Part shown: positions 32,760 through 41,382 of the stretch, one piece after another
Layout: every line of letters starts with the position of its first letter
How positions within the stretch are numbered: position 1 is the first letter of the stretch
Source of the DNA: a virus
DNA: 64,000 nt
IMG/VR virus record: IMGVR_UViG_3300020061_000004
Coordinates: 59,281 to 123,280 of that record
Strand: one strand, 5' to 3'
Position numbers and translations under genes: made by a program
Notes under the pieces: generated by a model
Seen by the model: only the letters and a program-made list of their open reading frames with translations
What the model was told of the DNA's origin: nothing
Databases searched by the model: none

Positions 32760-32798
32760 AGAAGCTCATAGTAATATGGGCTTCTTTCACATTTTAAA
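32760..32798 (+). terminator. Terminator
   Basis: AGAAGCTCAT pairs with ATGGGCTTCT (one G-T), then TTCACATTTT. Confidence 0.7.
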
Positions 32799-32807
32799 TC
32801 ACTAATT

Positions 32808-33023
32808 GTGCGTGAATTCGATCAAGAAGAACAGGAAGAAATGGATGAGCAAATAGAAATGCTTATTCGTACCACTAAGAGTACTATTAAAGGAATGGAT
32901 GAAGAATTTCATCAACTCCAAGCTGAGAATGCAATGCGTGCCTATAATGCTTACCAGAAGGTAGGATTTACTGCTCAGCATTGCTTTGATCTTGTTGTAG
33001 CTTCTATGAAAGCTATAAAATAA
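32808..33023 (+). CDS. Acidic helical 71-aa protein
   Basis: GTG start. Begins with a Glu/Asp/Gln run (EFDQEEQEEMDEQ) and continues as one long helix. May mimic DNA or form a coiled coil; unproven. Confidence 0.55.
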   Translation: MREFDQEEQEEMDEQIEMLIRTTKSTIKGMDEEFHQLQAENAMRAYNAYQKVGFTAQHCFDLVVASMKAIK

Positions 33024-33031
33024 GCTTTAAA

Positions 33032-33127
33032 GTGGGCATGGTAGCATTGGTGGCGCTAATGTAACTCCCTCAACAGAAAAGCGCAAGCGGGATTAGATCG
33101 CTGGTTCGAAACCAGTCATGTCCCCAC
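33032..33127 (+). ncRNA. tRNA-like structured RNA
   Basis: A GGGCATG/CATGTCC acceptor-like stem and perfect T arm (GCTGG-TTCGAAA-CCAGT) are tRNA-like, as is an AGC/GCT D stem, but the 42 nt between D and T arms holds no 5-bp anticodon arm. Instead CTAA/TTAG and TCCC/GGGA pair. It is the only tRNA-like gene on the plus strand. Confidence 0.55.
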
Positions 33128-33150
33128 ATTTTAATCATTAAAACAGTTTT

Positions 33151-33540
33151 ATGTATAAGAAACTTTTAATTCTTATTCCAAGTATTATTCTGTTCTTTGT
33201 AGGACTAAATCTACTTGTAACTCTTGCGAGTATTGGAGTATGGTATTCTTATACCACTCCTATATTAGCACTCTTATTGTGCTATGGGTTTGCTAAACTC
33301 TGGCGATATACCTTTAAAACCTGGTATGAATGGCTTGATGCTACAAGCTATAAGCGTAATGAAGCTATTAAGGAACGTATAAGAGCATCTGCCAAGCTCT
33401 TATCTACTACATCAAATCTGGAATCTGTACAAAAATTAGCTAAAATGCAAGCTAATAAAGTATGTCCTTATGGTGATTCCTCTGTTGCTCGTGTTACTAT
33501 TGTCATACCTAAAATTGATAGCGATGCGAAAAGCGTATAG
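33151..33540 (+). CDS. Membrane protein with cytoplasmic helix
   Basis: 129 aa. Two hydrophobic spans (about 5-28 and 33-50), then an amphipathic charged helix and a basic tail. The next gene overlaps its end by 17 nt, suggesting a two-gene unit of membrane proteins. Confidence 0.6.
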   Translation: MYKKLLILIPSIILFFVGLNLLVTLASIGVWYSYTTPILALLLCYGFAKLWRYTFKTWYEWLDATSYKRNEAIKERIRASAKLLSTTSNLESVQKLAKMQANKVCPYGDSSVARVTIVIPKIDSDAKSV

Positions 33541-33757
33541 ATTCCTCACCTATCTAAGTACATGGATTCAAAATACTGGATTCTTTGGTGATACCCCATG
33601 TGGTGGATATTTCTGTGGAAATATTGATAGTGAACATAAATGGGGAAGTAGACATTATTGGTATTTCTTCATGGGAGTATTATTATTCCTTCTATCAATT
33701 GTAAGAGTAATAGTTTGGGCATTTTGGTATTGGGAGCCTGATCATTTAAAAAAATAA
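33524..33757 (+). CDS. Small membrane protein
   Basis: 77 aa from ATG 33524 (MRKAYRFL); a longer reading from 33470 is inside the previous gene. Aromatic N-terminus with Cys/Gly motif (CGGYFCGN), then one hydrophobic helix (about 48-68). Unknown. Confidence 0.55.
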   Translation: MRKAYRFLTYLSTWIQNTGFFGDTPCGGYFCGNIDSEHKWGSRHYWYFFMGVLLFLLSIVRVIVWAFWYWEPDHLKK

Positions 33758-33766
33758 GTTTAATAC

Positions 33767-34306
33767 ATGAAAACAATTCTGTTTTTATTGATATTTATTC
33801 ATCAACCATTTCATTGGGAAGATCACAAACTATCGTGGATAGATTTTGAAGGAGTATATGATAAATCAGAAGCTTCGGCTTCATCGTGTACAGAGCTTTA
33901 TATGGATATGAACCTGGATTCAATCGGTGGAGTAGTATTCAATGTAAAAGCTATATTTCATCCTGAGTCATCTTTTATAGCACCTTTCTGTTCAAAGAGT
34001 AGTAGAGCGTTAAAGCATGAACAATTACACTTCGATATTACTGAAGTATATGCAAGACAATTACGTATACTTTTAGCCCCGCTTCAACATACTCATAATC
34101 AGAATAGTGTACAGATGTCAGAATACTATTATGAATTTGTGAGTAAGCAATGGAATAATACGGAGAGAGATTACGATTGTGAAACAGATCATGCAAATAA
34201 GCTCGTAGTTCAACAGATGTGGGAGATTCGTGTAGCGAATGCTCTTATAAAACCATTAAAGTATGCAAACAAATCTAGCCCCAGACTACGTAAAGTTCGT
34301 AGATAA
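33767..34306 (+). CDS. DUF922-like secreted zinc peptidase
   Basis: 179 aa. An N-terminal hydrophobic segment (about 1-14) suggests export. HEQLHFD (84-90) is an HExxH zinc-peptidase signature with a nearby Glu (VYAR context) as expected in the DUF922 family of predicted secreted proteases. Substrate unknown; host envelope processing or lysis support is possible. Confidence 0.7.
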   Translation: MKTILFLLIFIHQPFHWEDHKLSWIDFEGVYDKSEASASSCTELYMDMNLDSIGGVVFNVKAIFHPESSFIAPFCSKSSRALKHEQLHFDITEVYARQLRILLAPLQHTHNQNSVQMSEYYYEFVSKQWNNTERDYDCETDHANKLVVQQMWEIRVANALIKPLKYANKSSPRLRKVRR

Positions 34307-34544
34307 TGGAGAGCGAATAGATCATCTTGTACAAGAAGTAATTGATAGAGCCCAGTATCATGCTGGATTTCTTGATTTCTTAGAGATGTTGTTAAAAGAT
34401 TATGAATCTCCTTTCGAATGGCTTGACACACCAGATGGAAGAGTAAGAACATTAAAACCTCATTTCGTTAAAACAAATTCAAATGGCAATAATATTGAAT
34501 CTGAGACCGGGACTGATAACGGATCAGAATTACAAAGCCTTTAA
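34263..34544 (+). CDS. Hypothetical 93-aa protein
   Basis: Overlaps the DUF922 gene by 44 nt and the PRPP-synthetase gene by 62 nt. Helical middle (RIDHLVQEVIDRAQYH). No family recognised; the second large overlap makes the exact end uncertain. Confidence 0.5.
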   Translation: MQTNLAPDYVKFVDNGERIDHLVQEVIDRAQYHAGFLDFLEMLLKDYESPFEWLDTPDGRVRTLKPHFVKTNSNGNNIESETGTDNGSELQSL

Positions 34545-35394
34545 GTTTCCGGGTGGTGAACTACATTTCATCTTAAGCGATTCATTCAAATATATTCTGA
34601 ATGAGAGCAATGATGATATTCATGTTTATGCAGGAGTAAATTCTGCTGAGGACCTTATTCTGTTGTGTATTGCTGTAGAGACAATAGCAAAGACCTATAC
34701 TAATGAAATTCATGTAGTATTTGCTTATATGCCCTATCAGCAAGCAGATAGAGACTTCTCTGAAGGTGAAAGTTTTAGTCTTAAAACCATAACAAACATT
34801 CTTAATGGACTACCGGTACAGTCGTTCACCATTTATGATCCGCATTCTGATGTATCTCCTGCATTGCTGCGTAATTGTCAGGTTATTACTAACCATAACT
34901 ACATCAAAGAAGTAGTAGATAGTATTGTACATGAGGATTTTCAGGAGGAACTTGTTATTCTTTCTCCGGATGCTGGAGCATACAAGAAGATATTCAAACT
35001 TGCTGAAGCAATTAAGTTTGATGGTGGGATTGAAACTGCCAATAAATATCGTGATATAAGAAGTGGAGACCTTAAAGTGAGGTTCTCCTGTGACGATTTT
35101 AATGGCAGAGATGTTCTCATCGTTGATGACATCTGTATCGGCGGTGCTACATTTATTGCTCTTGCGGAAGAGCTTTTGGATAAGAATGTGGGAAAACTGT
35201 ATTTAGCAGTATCTCATGGTATATTCTCCAGAGGATTTGGAGAACTCGGTAACTATTTTTCGAAGATATATACTACCAATTCACGGCACTCTGAATATGG
35301 TGATCTTATTGATGATTGGAATATTAATCATGCTCCTCGCACCAATAAATATCACACAGATGAGTTTGAGCTGGCAGTACATTCCATTATTTAA
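34483..35394 (+). CDS. PRPP-synthetase-family enzyme (Prs, possible ADPR-pyrophosphate synthetase)
   Basis: 303 aa, near the family norm. Prs enzymes transfer pyrophosphate from ATP to ribose 5-phosphate. Motifs: PYQQADRD (84-91), DPHSD (119-123), SPDAG (161-165) and the PRPP loop VDDICIGGAT (214-223). The cassette also encodes a NAMPT-family enzyme. In phages such a pair has been shown to be NARP1, where the Prs-like partner (Adps) pyrophosphorylates ADP-ribose and the NAMPT-like partner (Namat) adds nicotinamide to remake NAD+. Which substrate is used cannot be read here. Confidence 0.85.
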   Translation: MAIILNLRPGLITDQNYKAFKFPGGELHFILSDSFKYILNESNDDIHVYAGVNSAEDLILLCIAVETIAKTYTNEIHVVFAYMPYQQADRDFSEGESFSLKTITNILNGLPVQSFTIYDPHSDVSPALLRNCQVITNHNYIKEVVDSIVHEDFQEELVILSPDAGAYKKIFKLAEAIKFDGGIETANKYRDIRSGDLKVRFSCDDFNGRDVLIVDDICIGGATFIALAEELLDKNVGKLYLAVSHGIFSRGFGELGNYFSKIYTTNSRHSEYGDLIDDWNINHAPRTNKYHTDEFELAVHSII

Positions 35395-35405
35395 AACTTT
35401 TTACA

Positions 35406-35861
35406 ATGTTTTTTTTAAATCCGGAAAACTTCACACAGCGTCTTCGAACAGAATGGGAGACATATGGCGGGTTAATTCTTGCTGTAGACTATGATAGTAC
35501 TCTTGTTCCTTATTGGCAATATGAGATGAAAGACTCATATGAACCCATTCAACAACTCATCAGAGAATGTAAAGAATGGGGATGTACCATTATCATCAAT
35601 ACGGCTGCTGCTGAGGAGAGACATGAGAGTATTAAGCTTAAATTAGCTGAATTGAATATTCGTTGGGATTATTTCAACGAGTCTCCCTCTTATATCCCCG
35701 GCATCGGTAAAGGTGGTAAAGTATATGCCAATGTATATATTGATAACAGAGGAGGACTCTGGCAGGTATATACCACTCTTAAACAACTTCTTCTGGAGAG
35801 GCAAACTATCCTACTGAAAAAGCAGGTAAAAGCTCTTGACAGGTACATCACAAAATTATAA
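35406..35861 (+). CDS. HAD-family phosphatase-like protein
   Basis: 151 aa. Motif I is VDYDSTL (Asp28, Asp30, Thr32), motif II lies in IINTAA, and a later GGKVYANVYIDNRG fits the Lys and acidic motif III/IV. HAD enzymes remove phosphate from small molecules. Inside the NAD/nucleotide cassette it may act on a nucleotide or sugar phosphate; substrate unknown. Confidence 0.7.
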   Translation: MFFLNPENFTQRLRTEWETYGGLILAVDYDSTLVPYWQYEMKDSYEPIQQLIRECKEWGCTIIINTAAAEERHESIKLKLAELNIRWDYFNESPSYIPGIGKGGKVYANVYIDNRGGLWQVYTTLKQLLLERQTILLKKQVKALDRYITKL

Positions 35862-35865
35862 AACT

Positions 35866-36357
35866 ATGGTAGAGGTACATTATCCACCCGCCAAGCCTTT
35901 TATTAACAAAAGATCATTTAAGATTTTCTTAGCTGGTACAATTGATCAGGGTAATTCCATTGATTGGCAAAAGCTAATGATTAAGGAAATTGAAAAGCAC
36001 TTTCCTGAAGGTAATATTGATATTATGAATCCCCGGCGACCTGATTGGGATTCATCATGGGAGAATGATCCTTGTCATCCTATGTTCAAAGCTCAGGTAA
36101 ACTGGGAATTGGATCAATTGGATAATGCGGACTTAATCATCATGGTATTATTGGAAGAAAGTATAAGTCCTGTTTCTATGTTGGAACTTGGATATCTCAA
36201 GGATCGTAGGATGCTTGTTTTTAATCCGGAAGAGTTCCATTTATACGGAAATGTAGAAATATTCTGTCGTAGAAATAATATACCAAGCTTTCACGATTGG
36301 GATGACTATTTGATTTCTATTAACCGTTATATTCGTACTTCACTTTTAAACTATTAA
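35866..36357 (+). CDS. Nucleoside 2-deoxyribosyltransferase-like protein
   Basis: 163 aa from ATG 35866 (MVEVHYPP). FLAGTID (21-27), MNPRRPDW (54-61) and SPVSMLELG with candidate nucleophile Glu107 match the deoxyribosyltransferase fold. This family exchanges bases on nucleosides, and relatives act on other N-glycosides including NAD-type molecules. It may edit nucleosides or degrade a defence signal; that is inference from place. Confidence 0.7.
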   Translation: MVEVHYPPAKPFINKRSFKIFLAGTIDQGNSIDWQKLMIKEIEKHFPEGNIDIMNPRRPDWDSSWENDPCHPMFKAQVNWELDQLDNADLIIMVLLEESISPVSMLELGYLKDRRMLVFNPEEFHLYGNVEIFCRRNNIPSFHDWDDYLISINRYIRTSLLNY

Positions 36358-36365
36358 AACTTACG

Positions 36366-37979
36366 ATGTCTAACGCAGCACACAAAATCGACTTTTATAA
36401 ATCTGGACACAAAGTCCAGTATCCTGAAAATACAACACTCATCTATTCCAATCTTACTCCTCGAACGAGTAGAATACCCGGAATTGATCATGTTGTGTTC
36501 TTTGGGATGCAAGCAGTTATCCTTAAATTTCTCATTTACGATTGGAGAAAAGGATTTTTTAATCGTGATAAAGAATCTGTATTACATTCCTATAAACGTA
36601 GGCTTGATAATGCATTGGGTAAGGATGTAGTAGATATTAGCCACATAGCTGCTCTTTACGATCTGGGCTATCTTCCATTGGAAATTAAAGCCCTGCCTGA
36701 AGGAACTCTGGTGCCTATTAAGGTTCCTGTATTCACTATTAAGAATACCAAGCCTGAGTTCTTCTGGCTGGTAAACTATCTTGAAAGTGCTATATCAAAT
36801 CTGATATGGAAGCCTATCACTTCTGCAACATTAGCCTTCAACTTTCGCAAGAACTTTGAGGACTTTTATGCACAGACAATAGGAGAAAATATTCCTGATG
36901 GTCCTGTTATGTTTCAAGGACATGATTTTTCCTATCGTGGTATGTCAGGTGATTGGGATGCTGAAGCATCTGGTGCGGGTCATCTACTATCCTTCTGGGG
37001 AACTGATACTGTACCTGCAATTGATTTCCTCGAAGACTATTACTTTGCTGATAGTGATAAGGAAATGATTGGTTGTAGTGTTCCGGCAACAGAGCATTCT
37101 GTTATGTGTATGGGAGGTAAGGAAGATGAAATTACTACCTTCCGTAAGCTCATCACTGAGACATACCCTTCCGGTATTGTTTCCATTGTCTCTGACACAT
37201 GGGACTTCTGGAAGGTAGTAACGGAATATCTGCCTATTCTGAAGGATGAAATAACCAATCGTAAAGGTAAAGTAGTAATTCGTCCTGATAGTGGCGATCC
37301 TTATCGTATTATTTGTGGCTATATGCCTGAAGAACTTGTGGAAAGAGACGGAAAGTTATATTTTACTGAAGAGGTATGGAATGAAGAACATACAGAATCA
37401 AGATACAAAACTGATTCTAAATCATTAGAAATCTGGCAAGTAAGGGGACTTATCCAGTGCTTATGGGATACATTTGGTGGTAGTATGAGTACTCTGGGAT
37501 ATCGTATCTTATCTGAGAAGATAGGCGCTATCTATGGTGACTCTATAAACCTCACCAATCAGGTACAAATCTTACAGGGATTGAAGCGTAAAGGCTTTGC
37601 ATCTACTAACATTGTACTTGGTATTGGTTCCTATACTTATGAGTATCAGACTCGTGATACCTTTGGGTTTGCAATGAAGGCTACTTATGGTGAAGTAGAA
37701 GAAGCGGAAGCTAGGGAAGATATGGGTTCAGGATATACAGTAAAAACTGTAGGTCGTGAAATCTTCAAAGACCCCAAGACTGATAGTGGTATGAAGAAGT
37801 CTGCTCGTGGCTTGCTTCAGGTATTCGAAGACGAGAACAATGAACTACACCTGAAAGACCAGTGTACTTGGGAAGAAGAACAGCAGGGATTGTTGCAAAC
37901 CGTCTTTCTGGACGGACAGCTAATAGCTCCTATATCTCTCTCAGAGATACGCAATCGTGTTAATTCGTATATCATTTAA
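36366..37979 (+). CDS. Nicotinamide phosphoribosyltransferase family (NAMPT/Namat)
   Basis: 537 aa, somewhat longer than usual (about 480). The N-terminal DFYKSGHK (9-16), TDTVPAIDFL, SVPATEHSV and PDSGDPYRI motifs are all NAMPT hallmarks. NAMPT joins nicotinamide to PRPP to give NMN; the NARP1 variant (Namat) uses ADPR-pyrophosphate to give NAD+ directly. No NMN adenylyltransferase is seen in the window, which favours the direct route. A terminator follows. Confidence 0.85.
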   Translation: MSNAAHKIDFYKSGHKVQYPENTTLIYSNLTPRTSRIPGIDHVVFFGMQAVILKFLIYDWRKGFFNRDKESVLHSYKRRLDNALGKDVVDISHIAALYDLGYLPLEIKALPEGTLVPIKVPVFTIKNTKPEFFWLVNYLESAISNLIWKPITSATLAFNFRKNFEDFYAQTIGENIPDGPVMFQGHDFSYRGMSGDWDAEASGAGHLLSFWGTDTVPAIDFLEDYYFADSDKEMIGCSVPATEHSVMCMGGKEDEITTFRKLITETYPSGIVSIVSDTWDFWKVVTEYLPILKDEITNRKGKVVIRPDSGDPYRIICGYMPEELVERDGKLYFTEEVWNEEHTESRYKTDSKSLEIWQVRGLIQCLWDTFGGSMSTLGYRILSEKIGAIYGDSINLTNQVQILQGLKRKGFASTNIVLGIGSYTYEYQTRDTFGFAMKATYGEVEEAEAREDMGSGYTVKTVGREIFKDPKTDSGMKKSARGLLQVFEDENNELHLKDQCTWEEEQQGLLQTVFLDGQLIAPISLSEIRNRVNSYII

Positions 37980-37987
37980 GACTGTGA

Positions 37988-38068
37988 GGGATAGAGAATA
38001 GACCACACTGAAATGGCAGACCTATAGAGTGGCGACAAGTTTGCTTCTCTATCCCTTCTTTATTTTTT
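37988..38068 (+). terminator. Terminator with large structured loop after NAMPT-like gene
   Basis: Perfect 11-bp GGGATAGAGAA/TTCTCTATCCC stem (37988-37998 with 38045-38055) enclosing 46 nt, then TTCTTTATTTTTT. A 19-codon ORF at 38096-38155 downstream is not trusted. Confidence 0.8.
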
Positions 38069-38205
38069 AAACAATCATTATTTTTATGTATCAAGGAGAT
38101 TTTTGTGGGTATGGTATGAGGATATATACTCCTTTACTAGGATGATGAGATGCAACAGCATACCTATCCGTTAGCTGAACAATTTTTATTTTTAAACATG
38201 AAATA

Positions 38206-38562
38206 ATGGAAAACATCTGGCCTAGAAGGGTAGGAGTTACACAGGAGCAAGCAACTAAATTAAATTCTTTAATTCAAGAGTTTGCTCCTCTTTTTACAAA
38301 GTATTCTGAAGAAAATGGTATGTTGTTTAACACAAAAGAACCATATTCATACGCTTCAGGAATTCATTGGTTTGAATTTTGTTTTACTGTATTAGCACCA
38401 AATGTTGCTATACACTATACAAAACATCATATGGATAGTACACAAGGTTGGGCTAGAAGAATGATATTGCAGAAGCTAGCTCATGAAGTATTTATTAATA
38501 ATCCTATAGATACATTGTATTCTATATGGACTGATCCACAACTTTATAAACAAGGATTATGA
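38206..38562 (+). CDS. Hypothetical 118-aa protein
   Basis: Begins MENIWPRRVG. Contains a helix-rich first half and an aromatic segment (SGIHWFEFCFTVLA). Its stop overlaps the next start (ATGA). No family. Confidence 0.55.
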   Translation: MENIWPRRVGVTQEQATKLNSLIQEFAPLFTKYSEENGMLFNTKEPYSYASGIHWFEFCFTVLAPNVAIHYTKHHMDSTQGWARRMILQKLAHEVFINNPIDTLYSIWTDPQLYKQGL

Positions 38563-38744
38563 CAATATCAATTCCTATATTAGTAACTATTATCTTTATA
38601 ATAGCTTTAATAGTAACATTCTTTATTCTTAATCAGAGTGATGATTGTTTTGCGGGATTTTATCTTCTTGTTGTATGGCTTCTTGAAATATTAGGCTATG
38701 CAGTTTTTTGGATTATTTGGTTAGCTATTCATTATCATGCCTAA
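38559..38744 (+). CDS. Two-pass small membrane protein
   Basis: 61 aa almost wholly hydrophobic, two spans (about 3-23 and 29-58) with a short polar loop. Overlaps both neighbours by a few bases. Unknown role; a holin-like size but no proof. Confidence 0.6.
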   Translation: MTISIPILVTIIFIIALIVTFFILNQSDDCFAGFYLLVVWLLEILGYAVFWIIWLAIHYHA

Positions 38745-39120
38745 GATTTGTAATGTTTGTAGTAATCCTGTCTTTGGCGGGGGGTATTGTAAATCACATC
38801 AATATCTAAGACAGGATAAGAAAGCGCCCAAACCCGTCACACATACTCCTATTAGTAGGATGAGCAAAAAACTGAGAAATAATACTCAGCAATATAACTT
38901 TCAGAGAGGTAAATATCTCGTACTGAATCCGTTATGTAAAGCGAGGATATCTATAAATTGCTCTCGTCAAGCTAATGATATTCATCACATAAAGGGACGA
39001 GGAATCTACCTTCTAAGAGAGGATACATGGCTACCAGTATGCAGAACATGCCACTATTGGATTGAAATGCATCCAAAAGAAGCAAAAGAATTAAATTTTT
39101 CACAATCAAGACTAAGTTAA
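38737..39120 (+). CDS. HNH/NinG-like endonuclease
   Basis: 127 aa. CNVCSNPVFGGGYCKSH begins with a CxxC knuckle; residues about 70-110 have NDIHHIKGRG and CRTCHYWIEMH, the His-His and Cys-His pattern of HNH/Holliday-junction-type nucleases such as phage NinG. Likely acts in recombination or homing. Sits in an overlapping operon of small genes. Confidence 0.65.
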   Translation: MPKICNVCSNPVFGGGYCKSHQYLRQDKKAPKPVTHTPISRMSKKLRNNTQQYNFQRGKYLVLNPLCKARISINCSRQANDIHHIKGRGIYLLREDTWLPVCRTCHYWIEMHPKEAKELNFSQSRLS

Positions 39121-39680
39121 TGGATAAGCTTAAAGTATATCCGATTATGATCCCTACTACAGATATTTCATCTCCTTTATTCAAAGGAAGAAAGACGGGT
39201 ACAGTTGGATTGACGGGCGGTAGTCTATCAGGGGATCAGCATCTCTATTTAGTCTCTGACAGAGAGATAAAAGAAGGTGACTGCTATTACAATAGTATCA
39301 ACGGCAGAATATATAAGGATGCAGGTGCAGGGGTATATGATAAAATATTCAAGAAGGTAGAAGCAACCACCAATCTTTTATTAGGATTACCTATTATCCC
39401 TAAGTCATTTATTGAAGAGTATGTGCAGAAACAAGGGAAGATTGAGACTGTATACATTCAACAATATTTGTGGGAGGATAAAAGTAGATATACTCCAGAT
39501 ATAAGATATGGAGAAGTAATAATCCTCCCTGTAAAGGATAGCTGGAATAGAGAGGAGCACAAGAAAGGTGCCTTGGATGCAATTAATTGGTATATAGGTC
39601 TAAGGTGGCCGGGAAAAAATCTTGCTTTGACTTATCTCAATATACTAGACTTCAACGAATGGTTCGATAAAAACTATTAA
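39120..39680 (+). CDS. Hypothetical 186-aa protein
   Basis: Shares one base with the HNH-like gene. Middle contains EGDCYYNSINGRIYKD and the C-terminus is aromatic. Shares a DREIKEGD/DIQVGDK-like pattern with the 170-aa gene at 39955, a possible relative. Function unknown. Confidence 0.55.
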   Translation: MDKLKVYPIMIPTTDISSPLFKGRKTGTVGLTGGSLSGDQHLYLVSDREIKEGDCYYNSINGRIYKDAGAGVYDKIFKKVEATTNLLLGLPIIPKSFIEEYVQKQGKIETVYIQQYLWEDKSRYTPDIRYGEVIILPVKDSWNREEHKKGALDAINWYIGLRWPGKNLALTYLNILDFNEWFDKNY

Positions 39681-39683
39681 ATA

Positions 39684-39794
39684 ATGGTAAGAGAAAAACA
39701 ACCGGGAGAAATAGATATGTCTAAAGTTCCTGTTATAAAGACAGCTTTTCCTAAGCCAAAAGGCTTCATTCCTTCTACTCATCCTGAAGCATAA
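39684..39794 (+). CDS. 36-aa small protein
   Basis: MVREKQPGEIDM then Pro-rich basic end. Its stop overlaps the next ATG. Likely real by overlap; unknown. Confidence 0.5.
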   Translation: MVREKQPGEIDMSKVPVIKTAFPKPKGFIPSTHPEA

Positions 39795-39958
39795 TGAAAA
39801 TTATATCTCGTAATGGTAGCTCTGTTATCATCGAGAGAGATAATGGACAAATATGGTTAACTAGACGTAAAAAGCGTCGTCATGACAGTAGAAGAAGGGT
39901 TTTTAATAAAACCAATAAATCTTCAGTGATTTACATACCTATTAAACATTTATCATGA
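39794..39958 (+). CDS. 54-aa very basic protein
   Basis: Contains RRKKRRHDSRRRVFNK, strongly cationic, so it may bind nucleic acid. Start and stop both overlap neighbours (TAATG and ATGA). Confidence 0.55.
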   Translation: MKIISRNGSSVIIERDNGQIWLTRRKKRRHDSRRRVFNKTNKSSVIYIPIKHLS

Positions 39959-40467
39959 AAACATATTTTGCTAAATATCTCCCAGTAGAAGGAGAAGTGA
40001 AAGAGGGGGATAAGTTTGTGGATAATTGGACTATAGATAAATCAGTTAGAACCTGTATCTCCTTTGGTAGTGTGAAGGGATTCATCGATCCTCTTATTAC
40101 TGATAGTAAACATTTACGTTCATCGCCTAAAAACACTAAAAAGGTACAACTCTTCCTCTGTAGTAGAGATATACAGGTTGGTGATAAAGCTTATTTAAGA
40201 CCAGATTTACAACTGGTTCCTACTAAAGTTACCTCTATAGGAGGTAGAGGAAGTGAAATGATTATACAAGGCGAAGATGGTACAGATTGTTATTTAGGAG
40301 AAGATAATTATTTTAAAGTAATAGGTCATATTTCTCTGGATGCTACATGGGTAAAAGATGGAGATAATTTTGAGGAAACCAGTATTAAAATACCTTCTCG
40401 TAATAATAAGTTTTGTAATCTCAATACTGACATCCTTATAAAGGGACCCTGTGGACATTTTCACTAA
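39955..40467 (+). CDS. Hypothetical 170-aa protein
   Basis: Beta-rich, with repeated G-D-K-x-Y/F turns (EGDKFVDN, VGDKAYLRP, DGDNFEE). May be a small beta-barrel. Resembles the 186-aa gene at 39120 in its DIQVGDK motif. No family. Confidence 0.55.
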   Translation: MKTYFAKYLPVEGEVKEGDKFVDNWTIDKSVRTCISFGSVKGFIDPLITDSKHLRSSPKNTKKVQLFLCSRDIQVGDKAYLRPDLQLVPTKVTSIGGRGSEMIIQGEDGTDCYLGEDNYFKVIGHISLDATWVKDGDNFEETSIKIPSRNNKFCNLNTDILIKGPCGHFH

Positions 40468-40476
40468 ATCTTATAT

Positions 40477-40860
40477 ATGGCGAAATTTCATCAATTATTA
40501 GATAAGAAGAATGGAACTATCACTTACAATAAAGAGAATGTAAAAAACATTCTTGATATATTATTTGATGGTCGCTATCTTGTTACTCTACAAAGAATTG
40601 ATCCTAAGAGTGATGTGAAGGATTATCGCCGCTGCTATTTTGCCAAGCTTGATGAGCTTGCAAGAGATGCTGGTGAAGATCGATATTCTCTTCATGCTAT
40701 TATTAAGGATCAGGTAATGCTTCCTATGATGGAAGAAACTCCTGAATTATTTGCCGATGGTGCAATTAGTACAGGCTCTTTAACCCTCGAAGGCTGGACT
40801 GTATTCATAGAACGATTCGATCTATGGTCTTTCACAGAGTACGGGATAATACTTCAATAA
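40477..40860 (+). CDS. Hypothetical 127-aa protein
   Basis: Helical N-terminal half with LFDGRYLVTLQRID and an acidic end. Stop overlaps the next ATG. Unknown. Confidence 0.55.
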   Translation: MAKFHQLLDKKNGTITYNKENVKNILDILFDGRYLVTLQRIDPKSDVKDYRRCYFAKLDELARDAGEDRYSLHAIIKDQVMLPMMEETPELFADGAISTGSLTLEGWTVFIERFDLWSFTEYGIILQ

Positions 40861-41321
40861 TGAATACAAAACAGTTTATCACAGAACTTAATAAGGTTGG
40901 TTATACTACAAATGTTAATCATCCAGCCTATATTGTAAAAATCGATGGAGCTGAAGATGAGGAATACAGCTTCGATTTTGATGTAGCAAATACAAACTTC
41001 TGCTGTGGTATGTATGAAATAGGAGATGTAAGTATTTCTGGAAAAAGTAATTTTAATGTTGTTTTTTCATCAAGAAAGAAAGAAGATAAAAATCTCATCC
41101 GAGCTCTTGTTTTACTTATATCTTTCCAAATACTGAATGATATAGGTATTAATAAGAAAGGAAAAACTCCTCAATCATATCAATATATCTTTACAGGAAA
41201 TGGACTACCTGTATCAAAGTTAGTTGGTATGGGACTTCTCCATACTGGAAGATTCAAAGAAGTATGTAAAAGTATTAATCCTGGGAGTAAACGTGAACTC
41301 ACTACATACATTGGTGTATAG
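40860..41321 (+). CDS. Hypothetical 153-aa protein
   Basis: Start at 40860 (MNTKQFITELN) preferred over an upstream alternative because of the TAATG overlap. Alpha/beta composition with central FVANTNFCCGMYE. It precedes the polymerase promoter. No family. Confidence 0.55.
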   Translation: MNTKQFITELNKVGYTTNVNHPAYIVKIDGAEDEEYSFDFDVANTNFCCGMYEIGDVSISGKSNFNVVFSSRKKEDKNLIRALVLLISFQILNDIGINKKGKTPQSYQYIFTGNGLPVSKLVGMGLLHTGRFKEVCKSINPGSKRELTTYIGV

Positions 41322-41348
41322 AATTTATAATAATTTTTAAACTTAAAT

Positions 41349-41379
41349 TTGGAGGAACCTATGCTATTTAGTATTTTTG
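41349..41379 (+). promoter_or_regulatory. Promoter of the polymerase gene
   Basis: TTG (41349-41351), 20 nt, TATTTTTG (41372-41379), 3 nt before the polymerase ATG, so the mRNA may be leaderless. Confidence 0.75.
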
Positions 41380-41382
41380 CAG

